A stretch of DNA of 49,077 bases, taken from the NCBI GenBank assembly GCA_905234535.1, contig CAJOII010000028.1, forward strand, positions 1 to 49,077, read 5' to 3'. Numbering within the stretch: the first letter of the stretch is position 1; every line of letters starts with the position of its first letter. Below, in pieces: positions 18,272-26,447 of this stretch. The notes under the pieces are model-generated. The model searched no databases, was not told the DNA's origin, and was given only the letters and a program-made list of their open reading frames with translations. A program made the position numbers and the translations under genes. This DNA is from an uncultured Ruminococcus sp. Its GTDB lineage: Bacteria; Bacillota; Clostridia; Oscillospirales; Acutalibacteraceae.

Positions 18272-20033
18272 TCACTCATGATCGTACGGCTTGAGCAGTT
18301 CTTCCTCATAAGTCTTATATTCATCGGTAGAGTCGTGAATCGGATAATCGGGATAATCAGAGAGGTCGATCTCGGGGATCGAGGGTTCTTCGAAGGAGAT
18401 CTCCTTCGTTTTACAGGAATAGACCGATTCTCCTCTTTGATCAAACCCTTCGAAATCGAGCAGGATGCCGGTCTCTTCGTCTACGGTCATCGTAAAGCGC
18501 GCCATCTGATCGATGTAGTTCATTGACCTTTCCCCTACCTCGCCCTCGATCACGAAGCACTTTCTGCCGAGATACTCTGTTCGCTTTGTAACACTCCACA
18601 AGCTCTCGTCGGAGAGATAATTGCGGAAAGATGCTCAGTGCGGCGGCTAAGTCAAGGTTGGTCGGATTTTGCCTTAGAAAATACTGCGGCAATACATCGC
18701 CATCGCCGTTCTCTTCATCACGGTAGGATTTACGCGGGTATTCTACTCTCTCAGACGGCTGCCAGTCACCGATGAAGCCGTCAGGGCAGCTTCGATTCTC
18801 GTCGTCATGGATATAAAAGAGCGAAAGGATCCGTTCATAATCGAGCTCTCTCTCCTCTTCCTTCGACAGAGCGCGGGAGATGTCAATCTCATTCTGACAG
18901 CCCTCGATGAGATCCCCTCTGTTATCCACCTCATAGAGCTTGCCCCCGCAGCTGTAATATTCAAAGATCACCGCGTCATACAGCTCGTCGGCACGAACGC
19001 TCTGATAGGCAGTCCCAGTCTTCATATCGACCATGTAGGAGATCGTCTCGGGAGGCTCGGGATAATCGCCGAGCATAAACATCTTTCGCTCGATCACACC
19101 GCTGACGGTATCGTAATAGTCGACGCTGTTGATCATCTTTGAAAGTAAATGTGTCTTGTTGATCGGATTCTTGACGGTCGTCAGGCTCTTTCCTTCATCT
19201 GAGGTCGCGGCGGCTGCAACGCCCGCGTTATGCTGCGCGCTGTCGGGTGTTGAACGGTAAGCGGCATAGACGCCGACGCCTCCCGCCGCTACCGCAGACA
19301 CGAGCACGACTGACGCCGCTTTAACGAGCACGGGAGTCTTTGAAACGATCCTGCCGACCGAGGGACGCTCGATCGGGGGCGTCGCTTTCAAAAGCGCTGG
19401 TTTCTGCTCAGAATAAATCTCTTTCGCTTTCCTGATAAGAGAATACGACAGACACGACATCAGCGGCACGCCGGAGAGGTTCTGATAACGCTCAAGCTCG
19501 GTCTTCAAGTTCTCGCGCGCGTAGTGAAGCCGCGACTTGACCGTGCCCTCGCTGATATCGAGAATATCCGAAATCTCTTTGACGCTGAGCTCTTCATAGT
19601 AGTACATCATGATCACCTCACGCTGACGAGGCGAGAGCGTCTCCACCGCGCTCGAGACAGCGTCTCTGATCTCCTGTGACTCAACAAAGCTCTCAGGATC
19701 GATCTGCGGATCGTCATCGGGCAAGGTGTCTGTGATCACCTCGCTGATCGTATCCCCCTTAAGGCGTGTGGTACAGTAGTTCGCGGTGATCGCCTTGAGC
19801 CATCCTAAAAACGCCTGAGGATCTCTGAGAGAATGGAGCTTCTCAAAAACTGTCACGAAGATCTCCTGCGATGCGTCCCGCGCCTTTTCTTCGTCGCATA
19901 GCATCGTCAGCGCGTAGTAATAGACATAGGGCGAGGTCATCTCATAAAGCTCAGAAAGCGCGTGCTTGCTGCCTGACTGCGCGCGCCTGACATGACGCGC
20001 AAGCTTCTTTAGGTTGAGTCGATCGTTCTTCAT
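18272..20033 (-). pseudogene. Membrane-tethered ECF sigma factor, frameshifted
   Basis: Residues 1-185 are an ECF sigma factor. Region 2 includes DEEKARDASQEIFVTVFEKL; region 4 includes LSPRQREVIMMYYYEELSV and the recognition helix GTVKSRLHYARENL. A linker leads to one membrane helix (about 234-258) and an extracytoplasmic domain of about 330 residues. Near base 18628 the frame changes: removing one T from a TTT run (minus strand) joins ORF 18441-20078 to ORF 18272-18601, giving exactly 587 codons. The rejoined C-terminal part (GRKCFVIEGE, FTMTVDEETGILLDFEGFD) resembles LolA/RseB-like folds. As given, the protein keeps its sigma and membrane parts but has an altered tail of about 75 residues. 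The start follows AAAGGA; the track start is 15 codons upstream. Confidence 0.75.
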
Positions 20034-20062
20034 AGTATCATCCTTTCTTGTTTTATAAAAAG

Positions 20063-20088
20063 GACGGAAAAGTCTCATTTTGGTTCAA
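20063..20088 (-). promoter_or_regulatory. ECF-type promoter, likely autoregulatory
   Basis: On the minus strand TTGAACC (20088-20082) is followed after 15 bases by CGTC (20066-20063), about 30 bases before the sigma gene ATG. This resembles the GAAC...CGTC pattern of ECF sigma promoters, and such sigma genes commonly transcribe themselves. No good TATAAT/TTGACA pair was seen here. Confidence 0.55.
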
Positions 20089-20125
20089 TGAATTTACAAA
20101 ATGCAGAGAAAAAACTTTACTCACG

Positions 20126-20149
20126 AAAAAAGGAGGGCTTCTGCCCTCC
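20126..20149 (-). terminator. Terminator of the small membrane protein gene
   Basis: Minus-strand GGAGGGC-AGAA-GCCCTCC followed by six T residues: a perfect seven-pair stem. It separates the 20167 gene from the sigma factor gene. Confidence 0.9.
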
Positions 20150-20166
20150 CTGCCAAAAATCAAATT

Positions 20167-20616
20167 TTACTTTTCTTTGACGATCGACGCCATAAAGCTC
20201 ATCGCGGTGAAGAACAGGATCGCGATATACAGGATCAGCGAGACTGTCGATCCCAACGCAAGCTGCGCGGGTCCGATGAAGAAGATGATCATCACGGCAC
20301 AGACGATACAGCACAGCGCTGAGACGAAGTTCTTGACATTACTCTTTCTGTCGAGCACACAGAAGAAGAACGCGATCATCGGCAGCAGAACGAACAGACC
20401 GTAGAGGATCGCCAGTTGGATATCTTCTGCGGATGAATACCCCGCGGGCTGAACCGCAATCTCAAACGCGGTCAGCTGACGGAACTCGCCGTCTTCCGTG
20501 ATCCCCTGCGTAAAGGGAAAGGTCGTCAGGATGACCTCGATAAAATAGAGAACAGCCAGCGTGATACGGACGCGTTTAGCTGATTTATTTTCTTTCTGAG
20601 AATTTTGACGGTTCAT
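20167..20616 (-). CDS. Small four-helix membrane protein
   Basis: I do not recognise this protein. The likely start is MNRQNSQKENK at 20616, behind a GAGGTGAAGATC site; the track start is 23 codons earlier. That gives 149 aa with a short polar N-terminus and four hydrophobic segments, the last three closely spaced. It has its own promoter (20636-20664) and terminator, so it is a single-gene unit, divergent from the GH13 gene. Confidence 0.7.
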   Translation of the reverse strand: MNRQNSQKENKSAKRVRITLAVLYFIEVILTTFPFTQGITEDGEFRQLTAFEIAVQPAGYSSAEDIQLAILYGLFVLLPMIAFFFCVLDRKSNVKNFVSALCCIVCAVMIIFFIGPAQLALGSTVSLILYIAILFFTAMSFMASIVKEK

Positions 20617-20635
20617 GATCTTCACCTCTTCGAAT

Positions 20636-20664
20636 ATCTTAACACAAAGATGAGAAGATTTCAA
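20636..20664 (-). promoter_or_regulatory. Promoter of the small membrane protein gene
   Basis: Minus-strand TTGAAA (20664-20659), 17 bases, TAAGAT (20641-20636). It lies close to the divergent GH13 promoter. Confidence 0.5.
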
Positions 20665-20678
20665 TAGAAAATGCCTAT

Positions 20679-20707
20679 TTGACACACGGAGAGGTTTGGG
20701 GTATAAT
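20679..20707 (+). promoter_or_regulatory. Consensus promoter of the GH13 gene
   Basis: TTGACA (20679-20684), exactly 17 bases, TATAAT (20702-20707). This is a perfect vegetative consensus, so strong expression is expected unless it is repressed. A GGAGG site at 20730 precedes the ATG. Confidence 0.9.
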
Positions 20708-20739
20708 AGCGGCGCAAATATTCAGTTTCGGAGGTATAT

Positions 20740-22392
20740 ATGCACTGGATACACGACACGGTGTTCTACAACATCTATCCCTTGGGATTCTGCGGAGCGC
20801 CGAGAAAAAACGACTTTGTGCTGACATACAGGCTCGATAAGCTCTACGACTTTATCCCCCATTTGAAGAGAATGGGCGTCAATGCGATCGTGTTCAACCC
20901 TGTCTTTGAGAGCACAAGACACGGCTATGATACTATCGACTACTACAAGATCGACTCGCGTTTAGGCGATAACGAGAGCTTTAAGAAGCTCTGCGACACC
21001 TTGCACAAAAACGGCATCCGCGTCCTTTTGGACGGCGTGTTCAATCATGTGGGCAGAGACTTCTTCGCGTTCAAGGATCTTCAGCACAACGCGATGGGCT
21101 CGATCTACACCTCGTGGTTCCACAATGTCCGCTTCGACCGCCGCTCACCTTATGACGATCCCTTCTCATACGAGGGCTGGGCAGGTCACTACGACCTCGT
21201 CAAGCTCAATCTCTCAAATGAGGATGTCGTGGAGCATCTCTTGGGCGCGGTGCGGTTCTGGATCGATGAGTTTGATATCGACGGTCTGCGGTTAGACGCC
21301 GCGAATGTGATGGATGTCAACTTCTTCAAGAGGCTCAAGAACGAATGCAAGTCGAAGAAGTCAGACTTCTGGCTGTACGGAGAGATCGTCGGCGGCGACT
21401 ACAACCGCTGGGCGAATCCCGACACCCTCGACTCTGTCACCAACTACGATATCTACAAGGCGCTCTACTCCTGCCATAATGACAGAAACTACTTTGAGTT
21501 CGCGCATTCTCTGGACAGAGAGTACGGCGACTGGGGGATCTACAAGAACCTTTATCTCTACAACTTCGCCGACAACCACGATGTCACCCGCGTCGCGAGC
21601 ATCATCCGCGACAAGGCGCTCCTGAAAAATGTCTACACGATGCTCTTCACCATGCCCGGCGCGCCTTCGATCTACTACGGCTCGGAGTTCGGCATCGAGG
21701 GAAAGGTACACAACCACTCGGACTATGATGTCCGTCCCGAGCTTGATCTCAACAATATCCCGAACCGCGACGATCAGCTCCTCGAACACATCTGCAAGCT
21801 CTCAAAGATTATGCACACCTTGGAGGCGTTTCAGTTCGGAAAGTACAAGAACGAGAACATCCAGCTCGAGCATCTGTGCTACTCGATGAAGACCGACAGC
21901 CAGTCTGTCTTTGTCCTTCTGAACCAGTCGGACGAGATGCGTCAGATCGGCTTTGACACGCGGTTTGACGGCGTTCTGACAGATGTGCTGAATGACAACA
22001 ACACCTATGAGTGTCACGGGTATATGAACATCAACATCCCCGCAAAAAGCTCGATGATCCTCATATGCAACGACGGCAGCTTCAAGATGAGCTTTGATGA
22101 GATCAATGAGAACGCTCCCCTGATATGCAAGGAGAAACCTGTGGTTCAAGAAGATAATTCTTCAGAAGAATTAATTCCCGAAGAGATCACCCTCGGCAGG
22201 TACCGCCATTTCAAGGGAAATGAGTACGAGGTCATCGGCTTCGCAAAAGACTCCGAAACAACCGAGAAGATGGTAATCTACAAAGCGCTCTACGGCGAGG
22301 GCGACACCTGGGTGCGCCCGTACAAGATGTTTCAGGAGATCGTCGAGCGCGACGGCAAAAGGTTCAGAAGATTTGAGAAAATTGACGGATAA
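20740..22392 (+). CDS. Cytoplasmic GH13 alpha-glucan hydrolase fused to DUF1653
   Basis: A 550-aa enzyme without a signal peptide. The GH13 barrel shows conserved region I (DGVFNHVG), II (GLRLDAANV, nucleophile Asp), III (YGEIVGG, acid/base Glu) and IV (FADNHDVTR). It opens directly with the barrel (HDTVFYNIYPLGF), as in intracellular maltogenic amylase, cyclomaltodextrinase or oligo-1,6-glucosidase types, but lacks their N-terminal domain. A C-terminal beta domain follows. Residues about 483-548 form a DUF1653 domain (GRYRHFKGNEYEVIG, GDTWVRP), normally a small stand-alone protein. It likely trims maltodextrins imported after pullulanase action outside the cell. Exact specificity is not readable. 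Confidence 0.88.
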   Translation: MHWIHDTVFYNIYPLGFCGAPRKNDFVLTYRLDKLYDFIPHLKRMGVNAIVFNPVFESTRHGYDTIDYYKIDSRLGDNESFKKLCDTLHKNGIRVLLDGVFNHVGRDFFAFKDLQHNAMGSIYTSWFHNVRFDRRSPYDDPFSYEGWAGHYDLVKLNLSNEDVVEHLLGAVRFWIDEFDIDGLRLDAANVMDVNFFKRLKNECKSKKSDFWLYGEIVGGDYNRWANPDTLDSVTNYDIYKALYSCHNDRNYFEFAHSLDREYGDWGIYKNLYLYNFADNHDVTRVASIIRDKALLKNVYTMLFTMPGAPSIYYGSEFGIEGKVHNHSDYDVRPELDLNNIPNRDDQLLEHICKLSKIMHTLEAFQFGKYKNENIQLEHLCYSMKTDSQSVFVLLNQSDEMRQIGFDTRFDGVLTDVLNDNNTYECHGYMNINIPAKSSMILICNDGSFKMSFDEINENAPLICKEKPVVQEDNSSEELIPEEITLGRYRHFKGNEYEVIGFAKDSETTEKMVIYKALYGEGDTWVRPYKMFQEIVERDGKRFRRFEKIDG

Positions 22393-22402
22393 AAATATAA
22401 AG

Positions 22403-22430
22403 AAAAGCGGCTCTTCTGAACCGCTTTTTT
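22403..22430. terminator. Bidirectional terminator between GH13 gene and htpG
   Basis: A seven-base stem (GCGGCTC/GAACCGC, with one imperfect pair) around TTCT, flanked by A- and T-runs on both sides. It can serve the GH13 gene (plus) and htpG (minus). Confidence 0.8.
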
Positions 22431-22459
22431 TCTGCAAATCATTATGAATTATGCACTGT

Positions 22460-24349
22460 TCAGACCATCAGGTCACAGATCAGATCCGCGATCTCAGAGG
22501 GGTTCTGCGGAGTAAGACCCGAGACAAGCTGCGCCTGAGAGTAGAGGATTTTCGAATAGTTCTTGAGCTTCTCTTGATCTGAAGCATACAGCTCTTTGAG
22601 CTTTGAGACGATCGGGTGGTCGAGGTTGATCTCCATCACGGTCTGGGCCTTGATATGCTGATCCTCAGCGCCGGGCATAGAGTTCAAGACCTTCTCCATA
22701 CCGACCGAGAGCGCGCCCTCGGTAGAGAGGCACACCGCGTGGTTCTTGAGGGATACGGTAAACTGTACCTTGTTCACACTGTCGCCGATGCTCTCCTTCA
22801 TCATCTCCAAGAGCTCTTTATTCTCATCGTTTGCCGCTTTGAGCTTCTCCTTCTCCTCGTCGGTGGTGAGATCGAGGTTCTCGGCGGTTACATTGATAAA
22901 CTCCTTCTCCTGATAGGATCTTAAGATCTGTACCGCGAACTCGTCGATATCCTCGGTCAGATACAGGACCTCATACCCGCGCGCAAGAACCGACTCCACC
23001 TGCGGCAGCAGCGCGATCTTCTCGATGCTCTCCCCCGTCGCGTAGTAGATCTTCGACTGTGACTCTGTCATACGGGAGACATACTCTTCAAGTGTGGTAT
23101 ACTTCTGCTCAAAGGACGACTTGAACAGGATCAGATCCTGTAAGGAATCCTTGTGCATACCGAAGTCGGAGTAGATACCCCACTTGAGGGTGGTGCCGAA
23201 GGCGTCGAAGAACTTCTCGTACTTCTCGCGGTCAGTTTTTAGCATTTTCTTGAGCTCGGAGGAAATCTTCTTCTCCAAGGCTTTCGCGATGATCTTTAGC
23301 TGTCTGTCATGCTGGAGCATCTCTCGAGAGATATTCAAGGACAGATCGGAGCTGTCCACCAAGCCCTTGACAAAGCTGAAGTAATCGGGCAGAAGATCCT
23401 TGCACTTCTCCATGATCATCACGCCGGAAGAATAGAGCTGAAGACCCTTCTCATACTCTCTTGAATAGAAATCATACGGCGCGTGGGATGGGATGAACAA
23501 GAGCGCGGTATAGTCGGCTGAGCCCTCGGTCTTCTGACGGATGACCTTGAGCGGAGCGTCATAGTCGGAGAACTTCGACTTATAGTAGCTCGCATAGTCC
23601 TCGTCGCTGACCTCACTCTGAGGCTTCTTCCAGATGGGGGTCATGGAGTTCAAGGTCTCGTCCTCGGTGACGGTCTCGTACTCGCTCTCTGTGCCCTCCT
23701 TGAGCTTCTGAGACTCGGTGAGCATCCTGATGGGATAGTGGATATAATCGGAATATTTCTTGATCAGGGAGCGGATCTTGTAGACCTCTAAAAACTCTGA
23801 ATACTTCTCGTCCTCGGTGTCTTCTTTGATATGAAGAACGATACGGGTACCCGCCCGGTCTTTCTCAAAAGGCTTGACGGTATAGCCGTCGACGCCCGAC
23901 GACTCCCAGATGAACGCCTCGTCGGATCCGAACGCCTTGGTCTCGACCTTGATGTTGTCCGCTACCATAAACGCGGAGTAGAAGCCGACGCCGAACTGAC
24001 CGATGACATCAATCTCGTCTACCTTCTCGCTGTCGTCCTTCTTGAAGTCGAAGGAGCCGCTCTTCGCAATGGTGCCGAGGTTGTTCTCAAGCTCGTCCTT
24101 CGTCATACCGATACCGTTGTCTTCAACGGTCAGGATCCTGCTGTCCTTGTCCGCGGTGATGCGGATCTCATAGTCGTCTCGGCTGAGGGTGACAGAATCG
24201 TCGGTCAGGGACTTGAAGTAGAGCTTATCGATCGCGTCGCTCGCGTTCGAGATCAGCTCTCTTAAAAAGATCTCCTTGTGGGTATAGATGGAGTTGATCA
24301 TCATATCGAGGAGCTTCTTCGATTCGGTTTTGAACTGTTTCTTTGCCAT
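22460..24349 (-). CDS. htpG: Hsp90 chaperone HtpG
   Basis: The ATP-dependent chaperone of 629 aa, a normal length. GHKL ATPase motifs are present: SNASDAIDKL, DNGIGM, GQFGVGFYSAFMVAD and GTRIVLH. The middle domain carries the conserved catalytic-Arg region (SLNISREMLQ). The C-terminal dimerisation domain follows. A CIRCE operator overlaps its promoter, so expression should be heat-inducible through HrcA. The gene stands alone. Confidence 0.97.
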   Translation of the reverse strand: MAKKQFKTESKKLLDMMINSIYTHKEIFLRELISNASDAIDKLYFKSLTDDSVTLSRDDYEIRITADKDSRILTVEDNGIGMTKDELENNLGTIAKSGSFDFKKDDSEKVDEIDVIGQFGVGFYSAFMVADNIKVETKAFGSDEAFIWESSGVDGYTVKPFEKDRAGTRIVLHIKEDTEDEKYSEFLEVYKIRSLIKKYSDYIHYPIRMLTESQKLKEGTESEYETVTEDETLNSMTPIWKKPQSEVSDEDYASYYKSKFSDYDAPLKVIRQKTEGSADYTALLFIPSHAPYDFYSREYEKGLQLYSSGVMIMEKCKDLLPDYFSFVKGLVDSSDLSLNISREMLQHDRQLKIIAKALEKKISSELKKMLKTDREKYEKFFDAFGTTLKWGIYSDFGMHKDSLQDLILFKSSFEQKYTTLEEYVSRMTESQSKIYYATGESIEKIALLPQVESVLARGYEVLYLTEDIDEFAVQILRSYQEKEFINVTAENLDLTTDEEKEKLKAANDENKELLEMMKESIGDSVNKVQFTVSLKNHAVCLSTEGALSVGMEKVLNSMPGAEDQHIKAQTVMEINLDHPIVSKLKELYASDQEKLKNYSKILYSQAQLVSGLTPQNPSEIADLICDLMV

Positions 24350-24386
24350 GTATCATTACCTCTTTTGGTTTATTTTAACGATTCTT

Positions 24387-24415
24387 ATTATAATACTATA
24401 TTTTAGCACTGTCAA
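24387..24415 (-). promoter_or_regulatory. Consensus promoter of htpG
   Basis: Minus-strand TTGACA (24415-24410), exactly 17 bases, TATAAT (24392-24387). The -35 hexamer lies inside the CIRCE element. Confidence 0.9.
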
Positions 24416-24429
24416 GCTGAGAGTGCTAA
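24403..24429. promoter_or_regulatory. CIRCE operator (HrcA binding site)
   Basis: TTAGCACTG-N9-GAGTGCTAA. The CIRCE consensus is TTAGCACTC-N9-GAGTGCTAA, so one base differs. Because it covers the htpG -35 box, bound HrcA should block RNA polymerase. Confidence 0.93.
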
Positions 24430-24577
24430 TTATAATGTAAACTTTTTATTAATAGAGTGTCCGAAGCAGTAAAACGCGATCTTTGATGACGAGAAAATCG
24501 TGCCTTTGGCTCGCATTTTTCGTTAAGACATCGCGCGTGCGCACATCAAGCGCTTCGGGCGAACGCCATAAATCCCT

Positions 24578-24616
24578 TTTACTTGATAAGAAACGAGCTG
24601 TCTCTTATAAAGTAAA
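24578..24616. repeat. Inverted repeat downstream of gtrA
   Basis: Arms TTTACTTGATAAGA and TCTTATAAAGTAAA pair at 13 of 14 positions around an 11-base loop. It lies just past the gtrA terminator. The rest of the 24430-24625 gap shows no gene, known RNA or insertion sequence that I can recognise. Confidence 0.55.
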
Positions 24617-24638
24617 AAAGGAGCCTTATTCAGACTCC
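24614..24638 (-). terminator. Terminator overlapping the gtrA stop codon
   Basis: Minus-strand GGAGTC-TGAATAA-GGCTCC then six T residues. One G-U pair is in the stem, and the gtrA stop codon is in the loop. Confidence 0.8.
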
Positions 24639-25069
24639 TTTTGAGATTGCTTTTCGAGATATTTCTGATCATTGTCGACCTGTTTGCCATATACCAAAAA
24701 GCGGGTAAAGAGGAACTCAGTGATGAAGTTGAGCACCATGCTGAGCGCTTCCACGAGAAAATCATTCCAGTGGAGCGACTCGACGAGAAAGTTCCCGCCG
24801 ATGGTCGTCAGCGGTGTGAACGCGCAGTAGTAGAGGAACACCTTGAACATCGCGAGCGGAACATTCGCCGCGGAATGGAAGGTGAACTTGCGGTTGACGG
24901 TAAAGTTATACACCACCGAAAGCACCAGCGAGATCAGATAACACGGCCAGTATGAGAGCGGCGTAAGCAGCTCCAACAGCGTGAACGATCCAATCTGGAT
25001 CAGCCCCGCCGAGATAGAGAACAGCGTAAACTTCAGAGAGCGTATCAGCTCTTTCTTTCGATTACTCAC
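24626..25069 (-). CDS. GtrA family membrane protein
   Basis: Four predicted helices with GtrA-family features: an N-terminal KFTLFSISAGLIQIG stretch, NFTVNRKFTF after helix 2, and FLFTRFLVYG at the end. GtrA proteins are thought to flip lipid-linked sugars for surface polysaccharide or teichoic acid decoration. The track start is 17 codons upstream, inside the LCP gene. A GTG at 25069, overlapping the LCP stop by a few bases, gives a more usual length of 147 aa. It is probably co-transcribed with the LCP gene. Confidence 0.82.
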   Translation of the reverse strand: MSNRKKELIRSLKFTLFSISAGLIQIGSFTLLELLTPLSYWPCYLISLVLSVVYNFTVNRKFTFHSAANVPLAMFKVFLYYCAFTPLTTIGGNFLVESLHWNDFLVEALSMVLNFITEFLFTRFLVYGKQVDNDQKYLEKQSQKESE

Positions 25070-26243
25070 TGTCTGCAGAGGTCTCCGCCGTAGTCGAGCG
25101 GGCGCCGACAGCATCTTCATAAACGAAGGAGGCGAGGTCGTATCTGACCTGATCCCAGTCCTTGATCGCGATGACCGACTGACCGTCGGAGGTGGTGCTG
25201 TATGCCCAGTTGCCCTCGGTAGGAATAGAGAGCTCCTCCATACCGTAGCTCAGATAGGTCATCATATTCGAGACGAGGAAGGTGATATCGCTCTTCTTGA
25301 GGTTGGTGGTCAGCAGAGGACCGACACTGTTGACGACCGCTACAAGCTCGGTGATAGAGGCGTTCTTGAGGCTCTTGACGATGGTCTGGATCAGCTTTCT
25401 CTGACGGGTGGTACGATCCCAGTCGTCGCCGTCAAAGGTGTATTCGGGGTTGCCGCCCAAATTCTCCTCGCCGCGGTCTCTCGCGTACCAGAGCGCCTGA
25501 TACTTATCGAGATGAACCACCTGAGTCTCCTGACTCGGGTCATAGTCAATGAAGGAAGTAACGCCGGTCTGACGGTTGACATCAATCTGCGCGTTGACAT
25601 ATTTGATCTCATCGAGGCTGAGTTCGATATCCACGCCGCCGAGTGCTTCGATGATGCTCCTGAACGAGTCGAAGTCGACCACCGCGTACTTGTCCACCTG
25701 GATGCCGAAGTTCGCTTCGATCATTTGGATCGCGAGCGGAACACCGCCGAACGAGAACGCCGCGTTGAGCTTATTGTCGCCGTAGCCGGGGATGGATACA
25801 TAGGTATCGCGCTGGAAGGAGGTCAGCTTGATCTTCTTGTTGATCGTGTCGATCGAAACCAGAATCGTGGTATCGGAACGACCGAATTCTTCTGTTGAGG
25901 AGGCTCTGCGATCCTGACCGAACAGAAGAATGTTCAGAACCGAAGCGGAGGACAGGAGGGTGTTGCCGTCGGTCTTGACGGTGACGGTAGAGTCCTGAGG
26001 CTGTGACGGATCCTGGGTCGTCGGAATATCCTGAAAGTTCAGGGTGTCGAGCATCTTGTAATAGAACACAAGTCCCGAACCGGTCAAAAACATGATCACG
26101 GACAGCGTAAGGATCAATACGCGAGAGACGATCCCCTTCTTCTTTTTCTTCTGCGGAGCTTGCTGAGAAGAACGGGAGGAAGCGTATGTTTTTCTCACCT
26201 GCTGAGTGGATTCAATATCTATAAACTCATCGTTTTTAGACAC
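25062..26243 (-). CDS. LytR-CpsA-Psr (LCP) family wall polymer ligase
   Basis: A 393-aa membrane-anchored enzyme. A charged N-terminus (about 35 residues), one membrane helix (VLILTLSVIMFLTGSGLVFY), a Thr/Asp-rich linker, then the LCP domain with GRSDTTILVSID, TSFQRDTYVSIPG and NAAFSFGG. LCP proteins transfer teichoic acids or capsular polymers from lipid carriers to peptidoglycan. The conserved Asp and Arg residues used for pyrophosphate binding appear intact (GRSD, QRDT, ARDRGEENLGG). The gene is followed by gtrA. Confidence 0.93.
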   Translation of the reverse strand: MSKNDEFIDIESTQQVRKTYASSRSSQQAPQKKKKKGIVSRVLILTLSVIMFLTGSGLVFYYKMLDTLNFQDIPTTQDPSQPQDSTVTVKTDGNTLLSSASVLNILLFGQDRRASSTEEFGRSDTTILVSIDTINKKIKLTSFQRDTYVSIPGYGDNKLNAAFSFGGVPLAIQMIEANFGIQVDKYAVVDFDSFRSIIEALGGVDIELSLDEIKYVNAQIDVNRQTGVTSFIDYDPSQETQVVHLDKYQALWYARDRGEENLGGNPEYTFDGDDWDRTTRQRKLIQTIVKSLKNASITELVAVVNSVGPLLTTNLKKSDITFLVSNMMTYLSYGMEELSIPTEGNWAYSTTSDGQSVIAIKDWDQVRYDLASFVYEDAVGARSTTAETSADSE

Positions 26244-26447
26244 ATTATCCCGCCTTTCTGAAAAGACTTATATTATCATTATCATAATAATCCATAATAA
26301 TACCCATATATTATACACCGATAACTTAATTCTATTTTCTAATAAAGAATAATCGGTCGAAATTCAGAATTTTTTAACAACTTGTAGTAGTTTTGTCATA
26401 ATCTCGGGGCATATGTTGTGGAGAATGTCGGCGGTATTCTTGACCCA
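26244..26447. other. Non-coding gap between LCP gene and yfbR-like gene
   Basis: An AT-rich stretch of about 200 bases. On the minus strand a TATAAT box at 26315-26310, about 65 bases before the LCP start, is the likely -10 element, but I see no convincing -35. No terminator for the yfbR-like gene was found. Confidence 0.4.

Noticed and set aside
18021-18601. ORFs 18021-18275 and 18272-18601 as separate genes
   Set aside because: Each is a fragment. They join to neighbouring frames by single-base repair into a lipoprotein and the end of the sigma fusion, with exact codon counts.
24981-25898. 305-aa plus-strand ORF
   Set aside because: It lies antisense to the clearly recognisable LCP gene. 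Its product has no family features and is the kind of shadow expected from the codon bias of the LCP gene.
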